A stretch of DNA of 20,265 nt from Aurantiochytrium sp. KH105 (lineage: Eukaryota > Sar > Bigyra > Thraustochytrida > Thraustochytriidae): contig BGKB01000320.1 of NCBI GenBank assembly GCA_003116975.1, positions 1 through 20,265 of the forward strand, in the 5' to 3' direction. Of the stretch, positions 1 through 8,934 are shown piece after piece. The notes under the pieces were generated by a model. That model was not told where the DNA came from. It was given only the letters and a program-made list of their open reading frames with translations, and did no database searches. The stretch's first letter is position 1. Every line of letters begins with the position of its first letter. The position numbers and the translations under genes were made by a program.

Positions 1-3000
1 AACGCTCTCGAGATGCACGCGAAAGCTTTTGCCAAGCACAAAATCAAAGGCGAAGAGCTGATGGTGATGCTGCTCGCTCGCCTCTGCTTCCTGGTCGTCG
101 TTCGAAGCAGCTCGTTGCCGTGAGAGCAAACGCGCGATTTCCGGGCGCGCGCTGTGAAAGGCAAATTCCATCACTTTGCGCAGATACGGTCGGAGCGTCG
201 AGCTCACGTACTGCGGCCCAGTGAGCTGCTCGGACGCCAGATGATACTGAAAACTCCCAAACGTGATGCAATGTTCGCCGCGGCGAAAGCCGACGCGATC
301 GCCATCGAACACGGCAGGTCGCCGCGACAGCAAGTAACCGTCATGATAAAACACCATCAATGGCTCCACCGAAGCCACGAGCATGTACGCGCGCAGGACA
401 TACTGGGACATGAGCTTTTTCCCGGTCACCTCGCGCCCCGGCAGCTCCTCATAGAGCGGATTGCTAGGGTTGATGAGCTCAAGCTCTTGCACTTTGGCTG
501 CAGCGCTCGCGCGGCGCTCTTTGGTGGACTCGGTCTCATCGAACTCGAGCTTGATTTTTTCCGCGCGGTGCAAGCTACCCACATCGAGCAAAAGAGCGTC
601 TGCGACATGGTCTTGGGCGAGCCACACATGCGGCGCCTCCGACGTGCACGGATAGAGACCCGGATCCTCGCGCATTTCGTTTGCCGAACCAAAGTAGACA
701 AGACTGGCTCCCCGGTCGTCCCAGCCTTGGTCCTGCACGTGTTTGAGGAGAACGGCACGCGTTGACGATGGCGCAGAGGCGAAAAAGGACTCACACTCCG
801 CCTTATTGTACATGCGCGCAGCACGTGGCTCAACGCGCAACAAGCTGTACGAGGTCTGTGCACAACGCGCCTTTGCAAAACCCGCACGGGTTGCAAAGGT
901 GTCGCCAGCGTCACCGCCAAGGTAGCGCCATCCTGGGATGCGTGGCACAAAGCGCGTCTCGTCGTCAAAGGCTGCCGTGGACGCCGACTTGTGCGCGCTG
1001 CTGATTCCAGCAAAGAGTTTGTTCGCAACCCGCAGCGGCGCGCTGAGCGCGTAATTGTCCTGAAACTCCTCGCAAGGATTGTAGACGAGACCGCGCCGCG
1101 CCTCGTCGATCTCAGAGTACACGAGCTGCCAGTCCGCGTAGCGATCGCCTTCGCGCATGAGACGAAAGGGCTCTGGCTGCTCATTCATTTCTACAACGAG
1201 GTCAATAAAGGTTTCAATCATCTTGCGCGAGTCAAAATTGATGCTCCACGTAAAACCTGGATAACCATTGGCCTCAATGAAGTGGACGTGAAAGTTTTCA
1301 TCGATCATAAAATCCAGGCCTGTGATTTGGTATGACCCTCTGCGCGCCTTGATCTTGCGCTGCGCGCTCTTAAACACGTACTGCGCCACCGAGCGAATGT
1401 ACGGATTGAGAATGCTGTCGATATAGTGCGCGCCCGTAATACCCTTTTCGCTCAGATATTCCTGAAAGGAGGCAAAGGGCCACACGTGGTCCGAGAGCTT
1501 GAAGCCCGGCTTCATGCTCTGGTAATGCGTGTTGGTCAGGTAAACCTTGCGGTCCTTGGACATGGGCGAGTATGGCCATAGCGACCGTCGCAGATAGCCC
1601 TCGTGATAGAATACAAACCATGGCGCTGCATTTGCAACGAGCATGTACACGCGGACGTCAAACTTGCACTCGTGCAAGAGAAGCGGCCGCTCAATGTACT
1701 GCTGCACGAGCGCTCGCTTCGTTGCGGGCAGCTCGCGTTGTTCGCGGCAAGGAAAAAATTCGGGTCGCTTGCGACGTACATCCTCGACATTGGCGTGAAA
1801 GGTGATGCCCTGGCCCTGCGAGCCGGCCTCGGGCTTGAGCAGCCACGTCAGTCCCAAGGCCCGGCCATCGGTATTTTCGAGGTCTGCGCACTCATCCTCT
1901 AGATACAGCCGGTATTGGGGCGGCTGTATTCCGAGCTCGTTGTACTTGCAATGGTGCTGGTGCGCGAATCGAATCTTGGTGCGCAGCTGTTGGCCCTTGT
2001 TGCCGCCGATCGCATCGCCACCTTCAAAGGCAGTCAAGTACGTGGACCCCTCGTATTTGTCGATGATCTTTTCAAAGAGATCAGGACGCACTTGCTGCAT
2101 GTGATTAAGGTTTGTCGTATCGGCGAGAAGAAAGGTCAAGTGGTAGTTCATTTCCTTGTAATCGCGCGTCCCGTTGACCATGCATGACTTGAATCGCATG
2201 CTCCATCCCCGGTCGATCATGTCCTCGATTTCGAGACCGCGACAGCCTTCGCGCAAGCATCCAAAGCTTCGACGCTTGCTCTTGCCCACTGGTTTCGGCA
2301 TGTGTTTGGAAAGTTCTAGAGATCGCGGTGTTTTCAGTGTCTTGTTGACATCGTGAACGCGGATACGATTTCGGAACTCAAGCCACGTCAGTGCCTTTTC
2401 GCCAGCGAGCGCCGGATCGTAGTCGAAGCCTACATTGGAGTATTTGCGCGATGCAGCTGAGCCTGTAAAGGTAGACGCCAAATCAAGATGTGGCAAGTGG
2501 GCTTGGAACCCGGCCGTCGGCAAGGTCCACGCGCTCGCTCGCAAGTATAATACCAAAAATATGCATGCCACAGACAAGAGACAACGCCGCGAGCTCAAGG
2601 ACACAACCGTTAACCACAAGCTGGGGACCTCTTCTGCATCCGATGAGTCCGACGAAGATGAAGACGATGAGGAGGAGGACGAAGACGACGAGGAGGAAGA
2701 CGAGGACGCTATGGAGCTGCCACGGCGCAGCCGGCCTGCCTCGAGATCCAGCTTCGAATTGCTGTCGCCGCCGCTGCTGCTGCTGCTGCTACCGCCGCTG
2801 CTACCGCTGCTGCTGCTACTGCTGCTGCTGCTGCTGCTCTGCGCGCGCAGCCGTTCGCCCTCCTCTGTGCTGGGTAGCGACGCTTCGATTCCTCCTACTG
2901 CAACATCGTCGACAGTCTCATCTTGCTGGGGCAACGGCGACGCGGAGGAGGAGGCGGACGACGACGAGGAAGAGGACGAAGACGACGACGAGGAGGAGGC

Positions 3001-3054
3001 CGTCTCCCACTCGCCCTCCTCTGCGTCGCTGGCCCCCAACAAGGCGCGCAGCAT
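1..3054 (-). CDS. Tubulin tyrosine ligase-like (TTL/TTLL) protein with tandem TTL domains, partial at 3' end
   Basis: The frame stays open for 1018 codons from ATG 3054 to the window edge, so the C-terminus is missing. An in-frame TGA at 3121-3123 lies upstream, and 3054 is the first ATG after it. TTL-family enzymes are ATP-grasp ligases that add tyrosine, glutamate or glycine to tubulin and some other proteins; the substrate cannot be told here. Residues 1-140 are serine-rich. A hydrophobic stretch at about 159-170 could be a membrane anchor or part of a missed intron. The first TTL domain (about 300-610) has WLLKPEAGSQGQGI (K407), KFDVRVYMLVA (about 464-474), LTNTH, a GLDFMID aspartate (D581) and FIEANGYPG (E594, N596), so ATP and metal sites look intact. 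A second TTL-like region starts near residue 800 (YVLRAYMLVA, VFYHDGYL, FAFDFVLGKSFRVHLES) but lacks a clear KPE lysine. Family assignment is firm; activity is inferred. Confidence 0.9.
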   Translation of the reverse strand, partial: MLRALLGASDAEEGEWETASSSSSSSSSSSSSSASSSASPLPQQDETVDDVAVGGIEASLPSTEEGERLRAQSSSSSSSSSSSGSSGGSSSSSSGGDSNSKLDLEAGRLRRGSSIASSSSSSSSSSSSSSSSSSSDSSDAEEVPSLWLTVVSLSSRRCLLSVACIFLVLYLRASAWTLPTAGFQAHLPHLDLASTFTGSAASRKYSNVGFDYDPALAGEKALTWLEFRNRIRVHDVNKTLKTPRSLELSKHMPKPVGKSKRRSFGCLREGCRGLEIEDMIDRGWSMRFKSCMVNGTRDYKEMNYHLTFLLADTTNLNHMQQVRPDLFEKIIDKYEGSTYLTAFEGGDAIGGNKGQQLRTKIRFAHQHHCKYNELGIQPPQYRLYLEDECADLENTDGRALGLTWLLKPEAGSQGQGITFHANVEDVRRKRPEFFPCREQRELPATKRALVQQYIERPLLLHECKFDVRVYMLVANAAPWFVFYHEGYLRRSLWPYSPMSKDRKVYLTNTHYQSMKPGFKLSDHVWPFASFQEYLSEKGITGAHYIDSILNPYIRSVAQYVFKSAQRKIKARRGSYQITGLDFMIDENFHVHFIEANGYPGFTWSINFDSRKMIETFIDLVVEMNEQPEPFRLMREGDRYADWQLVYSEIDEARRGLVYNPCEEFQDNYALSAPLRVANKLFAGISSAHKSASTAAFDDETRFVPRIPGWRYLGGDAGDTFATRAGFAKARCAQTSYSLLRVEPRAARMYNKAECESFFASAPSSTRAVLLKHVQDQGWDDRGASLVYFGSANEMREDPGLYPCTSEAPHVWLAQDHVADALLLDVGSLHRAEKIKLEFDETESTKERRASAAAKVQELELINPSNPLYEELPGREVTGKKLMSQYVLRAYMLVASVEPLMVFYHDGYLLSRRPAVFDGDRVGFRRGEHCITFGSFQYHLASEQLTGPQYVSSTLRPYLRKVMEFAFHSARPEIARLLSRQRAASNDDQEAEASEQHHHQLFAFDFVLGKSFRVHLESV
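2641..3000 (-). repeat. Trinucleotide-rich tracts encoding polyserine in the TTL-like gene
   Basis: Three purine/pyrimidine-biased trinucleotide tracts (about 2641-2705, 2761-2841 and 2941-3000) encode runs of serine with a few Gly, Ala and Asp in the minus-strand frame. The middle tract is a near-perfect run of AGC codons on the minus strand. On the plus strand the same bases read as an acidic or leucine-rich frame, which is an antisense artefact. Such tracts are prone to length change and usually form disordered linkers. Confidence 0.75.
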
Positions 3055-3457
3055 CCGAGTCGGGTTTGTTTGAGAGAGAGAAGAATTATTATTTTTATTA
3101 TAAAAATCGCCTGCAAACGATCATAGCCATTTTTTTCCCCCCAAAACACGAAGATCGCCCGCCCAACCAGCCAGCCAGCTGTGGCAGCTCATCTTGATCT
3201 GAATACATTGAGGGAGTAACTTTGAAGCTGAGCGGGCAGATTCCTCCGTTGACTAGAAAGCGCAATCATCCCATTCCTTCAATCAAGGCAAATGCAAAGG
3301 GATTTATGTTCTATCAATCAATTACATTTGGCCTTCCTTGTCTCTGGGGCTTGCTCTCGGGAAATGCTGCCAATCTACTTTGAGCATTCCTGCGGTCCAG
3401 AGACCTCGTAGCATTCACGCACAATCATGGACGCTTTCTGTTATTGCTGTGGCCTTG
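3055..3457. other. Intergenic spacer between the TTL-like and ureohydrolase genes
   Basis: About 400 bases without a supportable gene. It should hold the promoter and 5' leader of the TTL-like gene (AT-rich near 3087-3107, then C/T-rich) and the 3' end of the ureohydrolase transcript. I see no clear TATA box, RNA gene or repeat. Confidence 0.5.
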
Positions 3458-4340
3458 TTACAAGAGCGGAAGGCTCTCGAGATTGTGGCGCAAGTCCCGG
3501 AGTTCCCATGGCAAGAATGGCGTAACGGCGAGACCGACAAGCGGCACTTCCTTGTCTACATCGCGAAGGATGGAACAGACTTTTGGCAGCTTCATTTGTC
3601 CCCGCGCAATTCCGTCAAAGTGGCTCGAAGGAACGTCGGGGCGGTTAAAGTAAAGAAACGAGGTCGTGCTGGGATCGAGGACGTCAAGATCAAAATGAAC
3701 AGCGACGTGCTTTGCATTGCGCGCCTTGAGCCAGTCGAGCACAGGCTGATTGGAAGCCTCGAGGTCGCTGGGGCTGAGGACACTCAAAGTCTTTTTCCGC
3801 AAGGAATCCCTTTTCGAAGTCGGAGGGATTGTTGACACCAACGTACAGCACCTGAGAAGGGTCGAGGGGCGTCTTGACGTGACGCGTAAAGCCCTCGTCG
3901 CCTTTACCCATGAGCATGGCGAGAACGTGCGCGTGTGCGTTCTCGAATTCTTGAGGAGACATGATGTCCGGGTGCGCGTCAACCCAGAGTACGGCGAGGT
4001 CTTGGCCGTACTTTTCGTGCAGATATGCGATGGGTGCGAGATCGACGAGACAGTCGCCCCCGACAGTGACGATGGCTTCGGGCTCGTGGCGGGCAATCGC
4101 CTCCTTGGCGGCCTCGAGCTGGCTGAGGAGTGCCGCGCGCGACTTGATGCCCTCCTGGACAGGGCGGTCCCCGTCCTCCTTTTCGCCGGTCGCCGCGGCC
4201 ACCTTGACGGTCTCGACTGGGCCCTGGGCTTCGGGGAGGAGCGCCGCAAGGACCCGCGCGCCCAGCGCGTACGTGGGAAGGTCGCCACCTTGCCACTGCG
4301 GCATGACCAGCCGCAGCGTTGAGCGCAAGGAGGGTCGCAT
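3458..4340 (-). CDS. Ureohydrolase (arginase/agmatinase superfamily), bacterial-type, with an internal frameshift
   Basis: The ureohydrolase fold uses a dinuclear manganese site to hydrolyse guanidino groups such as arginine or agmatine, releasing urea; the exact substrate is unknown. Starting at ATG 4340, the N-terminal frame begins MRPSLRSTLRLVMPQWQGGD and carries GGDC (residues 94-97), WVDAHPDIM (D121, H123, D125) and HAHVLAML (about 136-143). It then loses the frame near residue 182. The next frame continues without a gap through LSVLSPSDLEASNQPVLDWL and the second metal motif HFDLDVLDPS (near 3665-3695), ending at TAA 3458. Joined, the product would be about 292 aa, normal for the family. 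The break sits on a run of five A on the coding strand (plus 3792-3796), so a sequencing or assembly error is likely, but a young pseudogene is possible. The first metal-binding position is Cys (GGDC) instead of the usual His. The N-terminal style resembles bacterial arginase-family proteins, which hints at old lateral transfer (inference). Confidence 0.85.
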
Positions 4341-4638
4341 GCTTGAGAGTTGAGTGGCCCTGCTGCCCTACTGCCCTGCTGCTCGCCTGCCTGTCTGCCT
4401 GCCTGTCTGCCTCTCTGGCAGGAGTGGGCTTCGCGGATGGGCGAATGCGTGGTGGTCAGTCCACTCGAGGTTTGCGGCAGCGGCGCGAGAGAAGGCGAGA
4501 TTCGGCCTTTGTGAGCTTCGTATGATGGTTACCTCTCGAGCTCCCATCTCATCACGATGGTGGTCCAAGCCGTTCAGTGGCAGTGTGGCGAAGGCGGGTT
4601 CACCGTCGATCGGTGTGGTGGCCCAGAAACCAGGCCTA
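4341..4638. other. Spacer upstream of the ureohydrolase, with a short CTGCCTGT repeat
   Basis: This stretch should contain the promoter of the minus-strand ureohydrolase. It includes a C/T-rich tetranucleotide-like tract in which the 12-mer CCTGCCTGTCTG occurs twice in tandem (4386-4397 and 4398-4409). No gene is supportable. It ends at the TA flanking the transposon. Confidence 0.5.
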
Positions 4639-4667
4639 GGGTAGAACCTCCACTTTCGACTGGGTTT
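4639..4667 (+). repeat. Left terminal inverted repeat of the transposon
   Basis: Starts GGGTAGAACCTCC directly after TA 4637-4638. The first 11 bases are identical to the inverted right end, followed by a diverged part that shares TCGAC and TTT. Confidence 0.88.
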
Positions 4668-4965
4668 CGTATAAAATGGAAAATTTCTTCATACAAAAAT
4701 TTATGCAAAACAAAACTTCACGAATTGGCGGCGCGGGTCAGGGCGTGGAGCATAAATCATCCAGTGAAAAAATTGATCAAGTAATGGCAGCGCACGAGTT
4801 CATCAAAATAGTGTGTACTTTGGCCTCCAGGCGCGGCAAGACCTGGATAATCGACACTTTCACTATGCGTGGTCTAGTAATATTTGAACACCATATATTC
4901 AATATAAAAATATTGATGTTGAGGTGGTGCTTGTAAAATAAGATTAAGTTCCAATATCTCGTGTG
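4668..4965 (-). other. Noncoding 3' part of the transposon
   Basis: AT-rich DNA between the transposase stop and the left inverted end. It presumably holds the 3' untranslated region and polyadenylation signals. I see no separate gene. Confidence 0.5.
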
Positions 4966-7900
4966 CTAAGTGTGATTAGGTGGCGGCGTGGATGCGCTTG
5001 AGTTGCTTCGGATATGGCCAAGAACAGCTTGCATGAGGTCCGCACGAGGTTTCTGCCACGGAACACGAAGTCCTTCAGTCCGAATGTATTCCAGAAGATC
5101 TTCTCGCCTCGCTTTCGATCGCGAGCAGCTGAATGCGAAATCGTTGCAGGACGCTGCCTTCGCGAGCATTGCCTTCACGACGACCGCCTCGTCATTTGCC
5201 GAGAGACTCCGATTCTGCGCGACGGGAACGCCCCTGAGACCTGGTCCAGAAGCTTTATGCGCCGTGGGTTCAGGGCGCAATTCGTCGAGGCCAACGAGTG
5301 AATTCGAAGGTGAGGCTGCTGCTGGTGCATTTGCTGGCAGAGCGCGTTCTTCTTCGCGGGTCGAGGATTGTTCAGGTCCTACAGATGTTGGCGTAGACAT
5401 TTGCACCTCGGGAAACGAAGTGTTCAGTTCGCGGATGCGGTTGAGTAGGTCAGACCTTGACAAGGTTTTTGAAACCTTCAAACCACGTGCTATGAGATAA
5501 TTCAACAAGAGATCCTTTGTCATCCTTTCACCGCGCTCGTAAGAAAAAGACTCAGGAGATTTAACTGCAAGCTTGATTAGTAAGAGTTCGACATCGCCTT
5601 CATTTGCGATTCGCTCTCGCTTCTTCTGTGCTTCAGCTTGAGATTTTGCTGCACGTTTTTGATCCCGAATTCGGATGAGTTTGAGACGCTTTGTGGAGTT
5701 CAGAGCCATCGGTCCCCCAGCATTTCGGCGTTTCGCGGCCCGACTGTCTACTGGAGGAATGAAGGTTGATCCGCCAACCTGTCTGAAGAGCACATCAAGG
5801 ATATCCCCGTCCCCTTTGTTCGTCGCCTTCATGATTCGCAGCGCCTCTGGACTAATACTGACATTGAGGTTGACGATGCCGTGGTTGTTCTTGACAATCG
5901 AAGGAGAAAAGCCGGCCCAGCGCATCTTCGCGTCGAGGTTTGCTTCCAACCTGCATTGCAGCTTTCCAACAAGCTCCAGAATACTAGCGTTGTTATTCGC
6001 CTCCTTGGGAAGCTTTGGTTCATGGCTTATCTCCGCGCAAATATCGCGCGACGCCCGATCGTTGTCCCTTGATCGAGGTTCAATGACCCCTAGCTGATCT
6101 ATCTCCACCGTATCACCCTTGTTGCAATTCTTACCCGTTTCTGTCAAGTCGATGGAATTTTCAACACGACCAGCGTGCCTCTCCGCATGTTGAGCTTCAT
6201 CAGTTTTACTTTGGAGCGCCGACATCAAGAGCATCACACAATACTTTGGACGAAGCCATTGGATAGCACGGTGCTCCGTCTTTACAAAACGGTTGCTTCC
6301 AATGCCCTCGCTGACCGCTTCCAGAGCTCCGAGCACCCAAATGCCGCAATTCCAACTGTCTCTCTGAAGGTTGAGCGAAGAAATCTGCAGGCACGGCCAC
6401 GAGGACGTGTCAATGAATTCTGCAAAACCAGAGATGCTGGTGATGATTCGTTCGCACACTAAACGAAGATGACCTGGTGCAGCACCAAGGGAATCGAAGA
6501 ACTCGAAACGGCGCTCCTTAAGGAAGGCAAACATGCACACCCAGTGGTTGCCAGCCTTGTGGCATGGAAACCACAGAATGTTCCCCTCCGCAAGCTGTTT
6601 TGCAAATCTTTCCCCAGCATCGGGCGGGCCGCGTATGCAATCTTCGTCCAAAGTCCATTCCGTCCACCAACTGACATACTGTGTGTCGAAAACCAAAACC
6701 TTTTCCGTCGAATTGTGCGTGACATGCCTCGCAATAGCATCAATGAGCTCATCACCCAACCAGCCCTGCTCTTCCGCGTCAGGGTCGAACAGATCTCTTA
6801 AAGTGCGGTAACTCATTTTGATCCCGTGGAGCTCAGGAAGACATTGATTGGACGGCAACTTCTTAAGCTCACGAGCTATCCTGTTTGCGTTGCTATCGGC
6901 GGCTCTGCCGGCGTCGAAGTCGCCACTGCTTGGGAGGTGGGCGATGTTCTCTGTTGGCCATCTGCTGTTCAAGTGCCAAATTCCTGCTGTCCTGAATGAG
7001 TTTTTGATTGTTCTCACGGAAGTTGCATCGTCCCAGGCAGCTTCGGCAATCTGGGGGATTTCGTACTGCGTCAGTTCCTTTTGCTTGCTGCTCAACTGCT
7101 CGAGCATTGTCTGCACTGGGTCTCTCGGACGCTTGACCCTACTCTGTTGGTCATTCTCTGAGGCTGCATCGTCTATTACGCCCCGCGCATACTTCTTGTA
7201 AGAGGCTTTGAATGGCCTAAATATTCCCACATCAAGCGGTTGGAATTTTGAGCTTGTGTGCGGCGGCATGCAGATGACTCTGACTCGCTCGGACTCGAGG
7301 TAGATAAGCGCCGTTGAGCAGTCCTTATGGGAGCCATGGCCATCGAGGATCAGGAGGTGTCAGAGGCGGCCTTCCACCGGCCCGCCAAAGGGGGGAGGGG
7401 ACTTTTTCTCAATCCATCGCACCAGCATTCGTGCCCACTTGGCAAAGATGTCACGTGACGTCCAGCCCTTCGGACTTTTGTGAAACTCTATGTCCTTGTC
7501 CTTAGATGCAGATTTCAACTTCTCAAGCTGATCACCATCAAACCTTTTGCCGTTCAAGATGAAAAGGGGGGGCATGCGACTTCCTTCCGCACTGATGTTG
7601 GCAATCATCGTGATGGTCTTCGCGCTGGACTGTGTCAGAACTTGCGCGGCGCGAGTGCCAACCTTGCACACACCTATATCCTGGTGGAGGTCAATTGCCA
7701 ACGAAGTCTCGTCCATATTGTGGATGAGGCAGGAACAAAGAGCTTTCGATTTGTCCATATCGCCGACATGATCCAGGAGCTTTTTGTTCATAGTTCTGAT
7801 CTCGGTGTAGTGGTCCTGAAGAAGATCAAACCACGCGCTGGCATTGTCGAAGCTGAGCGCCTGGTTGCGATTGAATGCCAGCGCCTCGAGCTTGCGTACG

Positions 7901-8742
7901 GAAATGTTCGGATGACGCTTTTTAAAGCCTGCCCACCAGCCATTGCTTGCGACAAAATTCAGATTCCGTTGCGCGGCAATGTCTCGTGCTACTGCCTTGA
8001 TCTTGCGGACATCAAGAGGTAAGTGGCGATTGGCGCAATCTAGAATAAGTTTGACTAGGGTGTCCTCTTCTTGCTCGGTCAAGTGAGCGGATATAATCTT
8101 GCATTGCCCATTGTTTTTGCGCGCCTCTTTCACACGCCCTATCAGTGTCGTCCTTGCGATCGTGATCCCGTCTCTGCTGTTTGCACGTGCAGCCACCGCA
8201 GCACTTACGGGAACATGTCCGGCAAACTCGCCACGACAGAGGACCATGTCGATCGCCCGCTGCAGTTGAGCGCGATAGGCACTGTTCTTCACGACGTTGT
8301 AGGTTCGCGAAGCTGGTTCGTTCATATGATCGTACTCATCCTCATTGTTCTCGTTTTTTTCGTCGTCATCATTATCCTGGTCGTCGTTCTCGACGTCATC
8401 GTTCGCGTTGTCCTTCGCCATTATCCGTTCTTCGGTTTCCTCACTTGAGGTCTCGACATTTTCTTCTCGCAACTGACGATCAAGAATCGTCGAGGAAGAC
8501 GTCCTTGACTCAGGCGCCAATGTGGCGCAGGATCTCGTATAGGCTTTGCGAATCGCCCGGCGAGAGCTCTTCCTCGTTGGCGGAGGATGTTTTGCCTTGC
8601 GCTTTGGTCTCCCGGGCAGCTTCAGCGCCTTCGCCTCATCGGGTTCTCGCACAGGAGGGGTGACTCCGAAGAAGTTGCTCAGCGTTAGCTGCCCTGGCAT
8701 GGCCGTCCTGGCGTGCGACACCTGCACTGCCGCCAACCTCAT
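4966..8742 (-). pseudogene. Pogo-like DDD transposase fused to Ulp1/C48 protease and SAP-like motifs, one in-frame TGA
   Basis: One frame runs from ATG 8742 to TAG 4966 (about 1258 codons), broken only by TGA 7360-7362 at codon 461. Upstream, the frame is closed by TAG 8806-8808; ATG 8700 is an alternative start. Order of parts: possible PCNA-binding box QLTLSNFF (18-25); AT-hook-like LPGRPKRKAK (about 42-52); acidic tract (about 109-144); psq-like helix-turn-helix (about 150-205); Tc5/CENP-B-type helix-turn-helix (about 223-284); DDD core at D344 (NMDETS), D467 (LLILDGHGSH) and D504 (PPHTSSKFQPLD). The last two aspartates are 36 residues apart. A C48/Ulp1-like domain follows (about 660-815) with H733 (NHWV), D750 (FFDSLG), Q793 and C799 (DSWNCGIW). 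Two SAP-like helix pairs lie at about 1072-1106 and 1209-1245. The transposase should cut and paste the element at TA. The protease might remove SUMO-like modifiers or process the polyprotein (inference). The TGA lies between the first and second catalytic Asp and would inactivate the protein unless read through. Confidence 0.88.
7360..7362 (-). other. In-frame TGA within the transposase core
   Basis: The minus-strand codons read GGC CGC CTC TGA CAC CTC CTG ATC CTC GAT. The frame is identical on both sides and homologous protein sequence continues at once, so this is one nonsense codon and not a frameshift. CGA to TGA by C-to-T change at a CpG would explain it. No plausible GT-AG intron removes it without also deleting the second catalytic aspartate. 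Confidence 0.85.
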
Positions 8743-8903
8743 GCTTTTCCGTTTGCTGCGCGCAACAGGTGCCCCAGATTTGCAAGGCAACCTGAACCTA
8801 ACGACCTAACGACCAGTCGAATCGAAAGGTAAGTGATTCATACTCTTTGTGATTGCTATGTAACTCTTAGGCCAAGCCCCCCCCTTCAAATCTTGTCGAA
8901 AAT
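8743..8903 (-). promoter_or_regulatory. Presumed promoter/5' leader of the transposase gene
   Basis: About 160 bases between the right inverted end and the first ATG. It contains a run of C on the plus strand near 8877-8884. Position relative to the gene is the only evidence. Confidence 0.35.
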
Positions 8904-8932
8904 AAAGGCGGTCGATTTTAAAGGTTCTACCC
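8904..8932 (-). repeat. Right terminal inverted repeat of the transposon
   Basis: Read on the minus strand from 8932 it begins GGGTAGAACCTTTA and then TCGACCG. It pairs with the left end and is followed by the TA target duplication at 8933-8934. Confidence 0.88.
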
Positions 8933-8934
8933 TA

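Larger units (their letters stand above)
4639..8932 (-). mobile_element. Pogo/Fot1-like Tc1-mariner superfamily DNA transposon, 4294 bp, TA-flanked
   Basis: Both ends begin with the same 11 bases reading inward: GGGTAGAACCT at 4639-4649, and the same word on the minus strand at 8932-8922. Further inward, TCGAC and TTT match at the same offsets, giving about 21 matches in the first 29 positions. TA lies immediately outside each end (4637-4638 and 8933-8934), the target-site duplication expected of Tc1/mariner elements. The single large gene between the ends encodes a pogo-like transposase with extra domains. The element is longer than typical pogo/Fot1 elements (about 2 kb), mainly because of the C-terminal protease and SAP-like extension. 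The intact ends and nearly intact coding frame suggest recent insertion. Confidence 0.9.

Noticed and set aside
154..765. Plus-strand 203-codon frame
   Set aside because: Antisense to the second TTL-like region; no recognisable motif, while the minus strand shows family motifs.
426..1184. Minus-strand 252-codon frame
   Set aside because: Out of frame with the TTL-like protein, Ser/Arg-rich without motifs, and fully overlapped by the better-supported frame.
2435..3073. Plus-strand frame with a long Asp/Glu tract resembling an acidic nuclear protein
   Set aside because: It is the antisense of serine-coding trinucleotide tracts in the TTL-like gene, whose minus-strand frame continues into clear domain motifs.
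5675..6097. Plus-strand frames inside the transposon
   Set aside because: Antisense shadows of the transposase/protease gene with no family features.
7290..7400. Possible intron removing the TGA in the transposase
   Set aside because: The candidate GT-AG pairs would also remove LLILDGHGSH with the second catalytic aspartate, and the frame is continuous across the stop.
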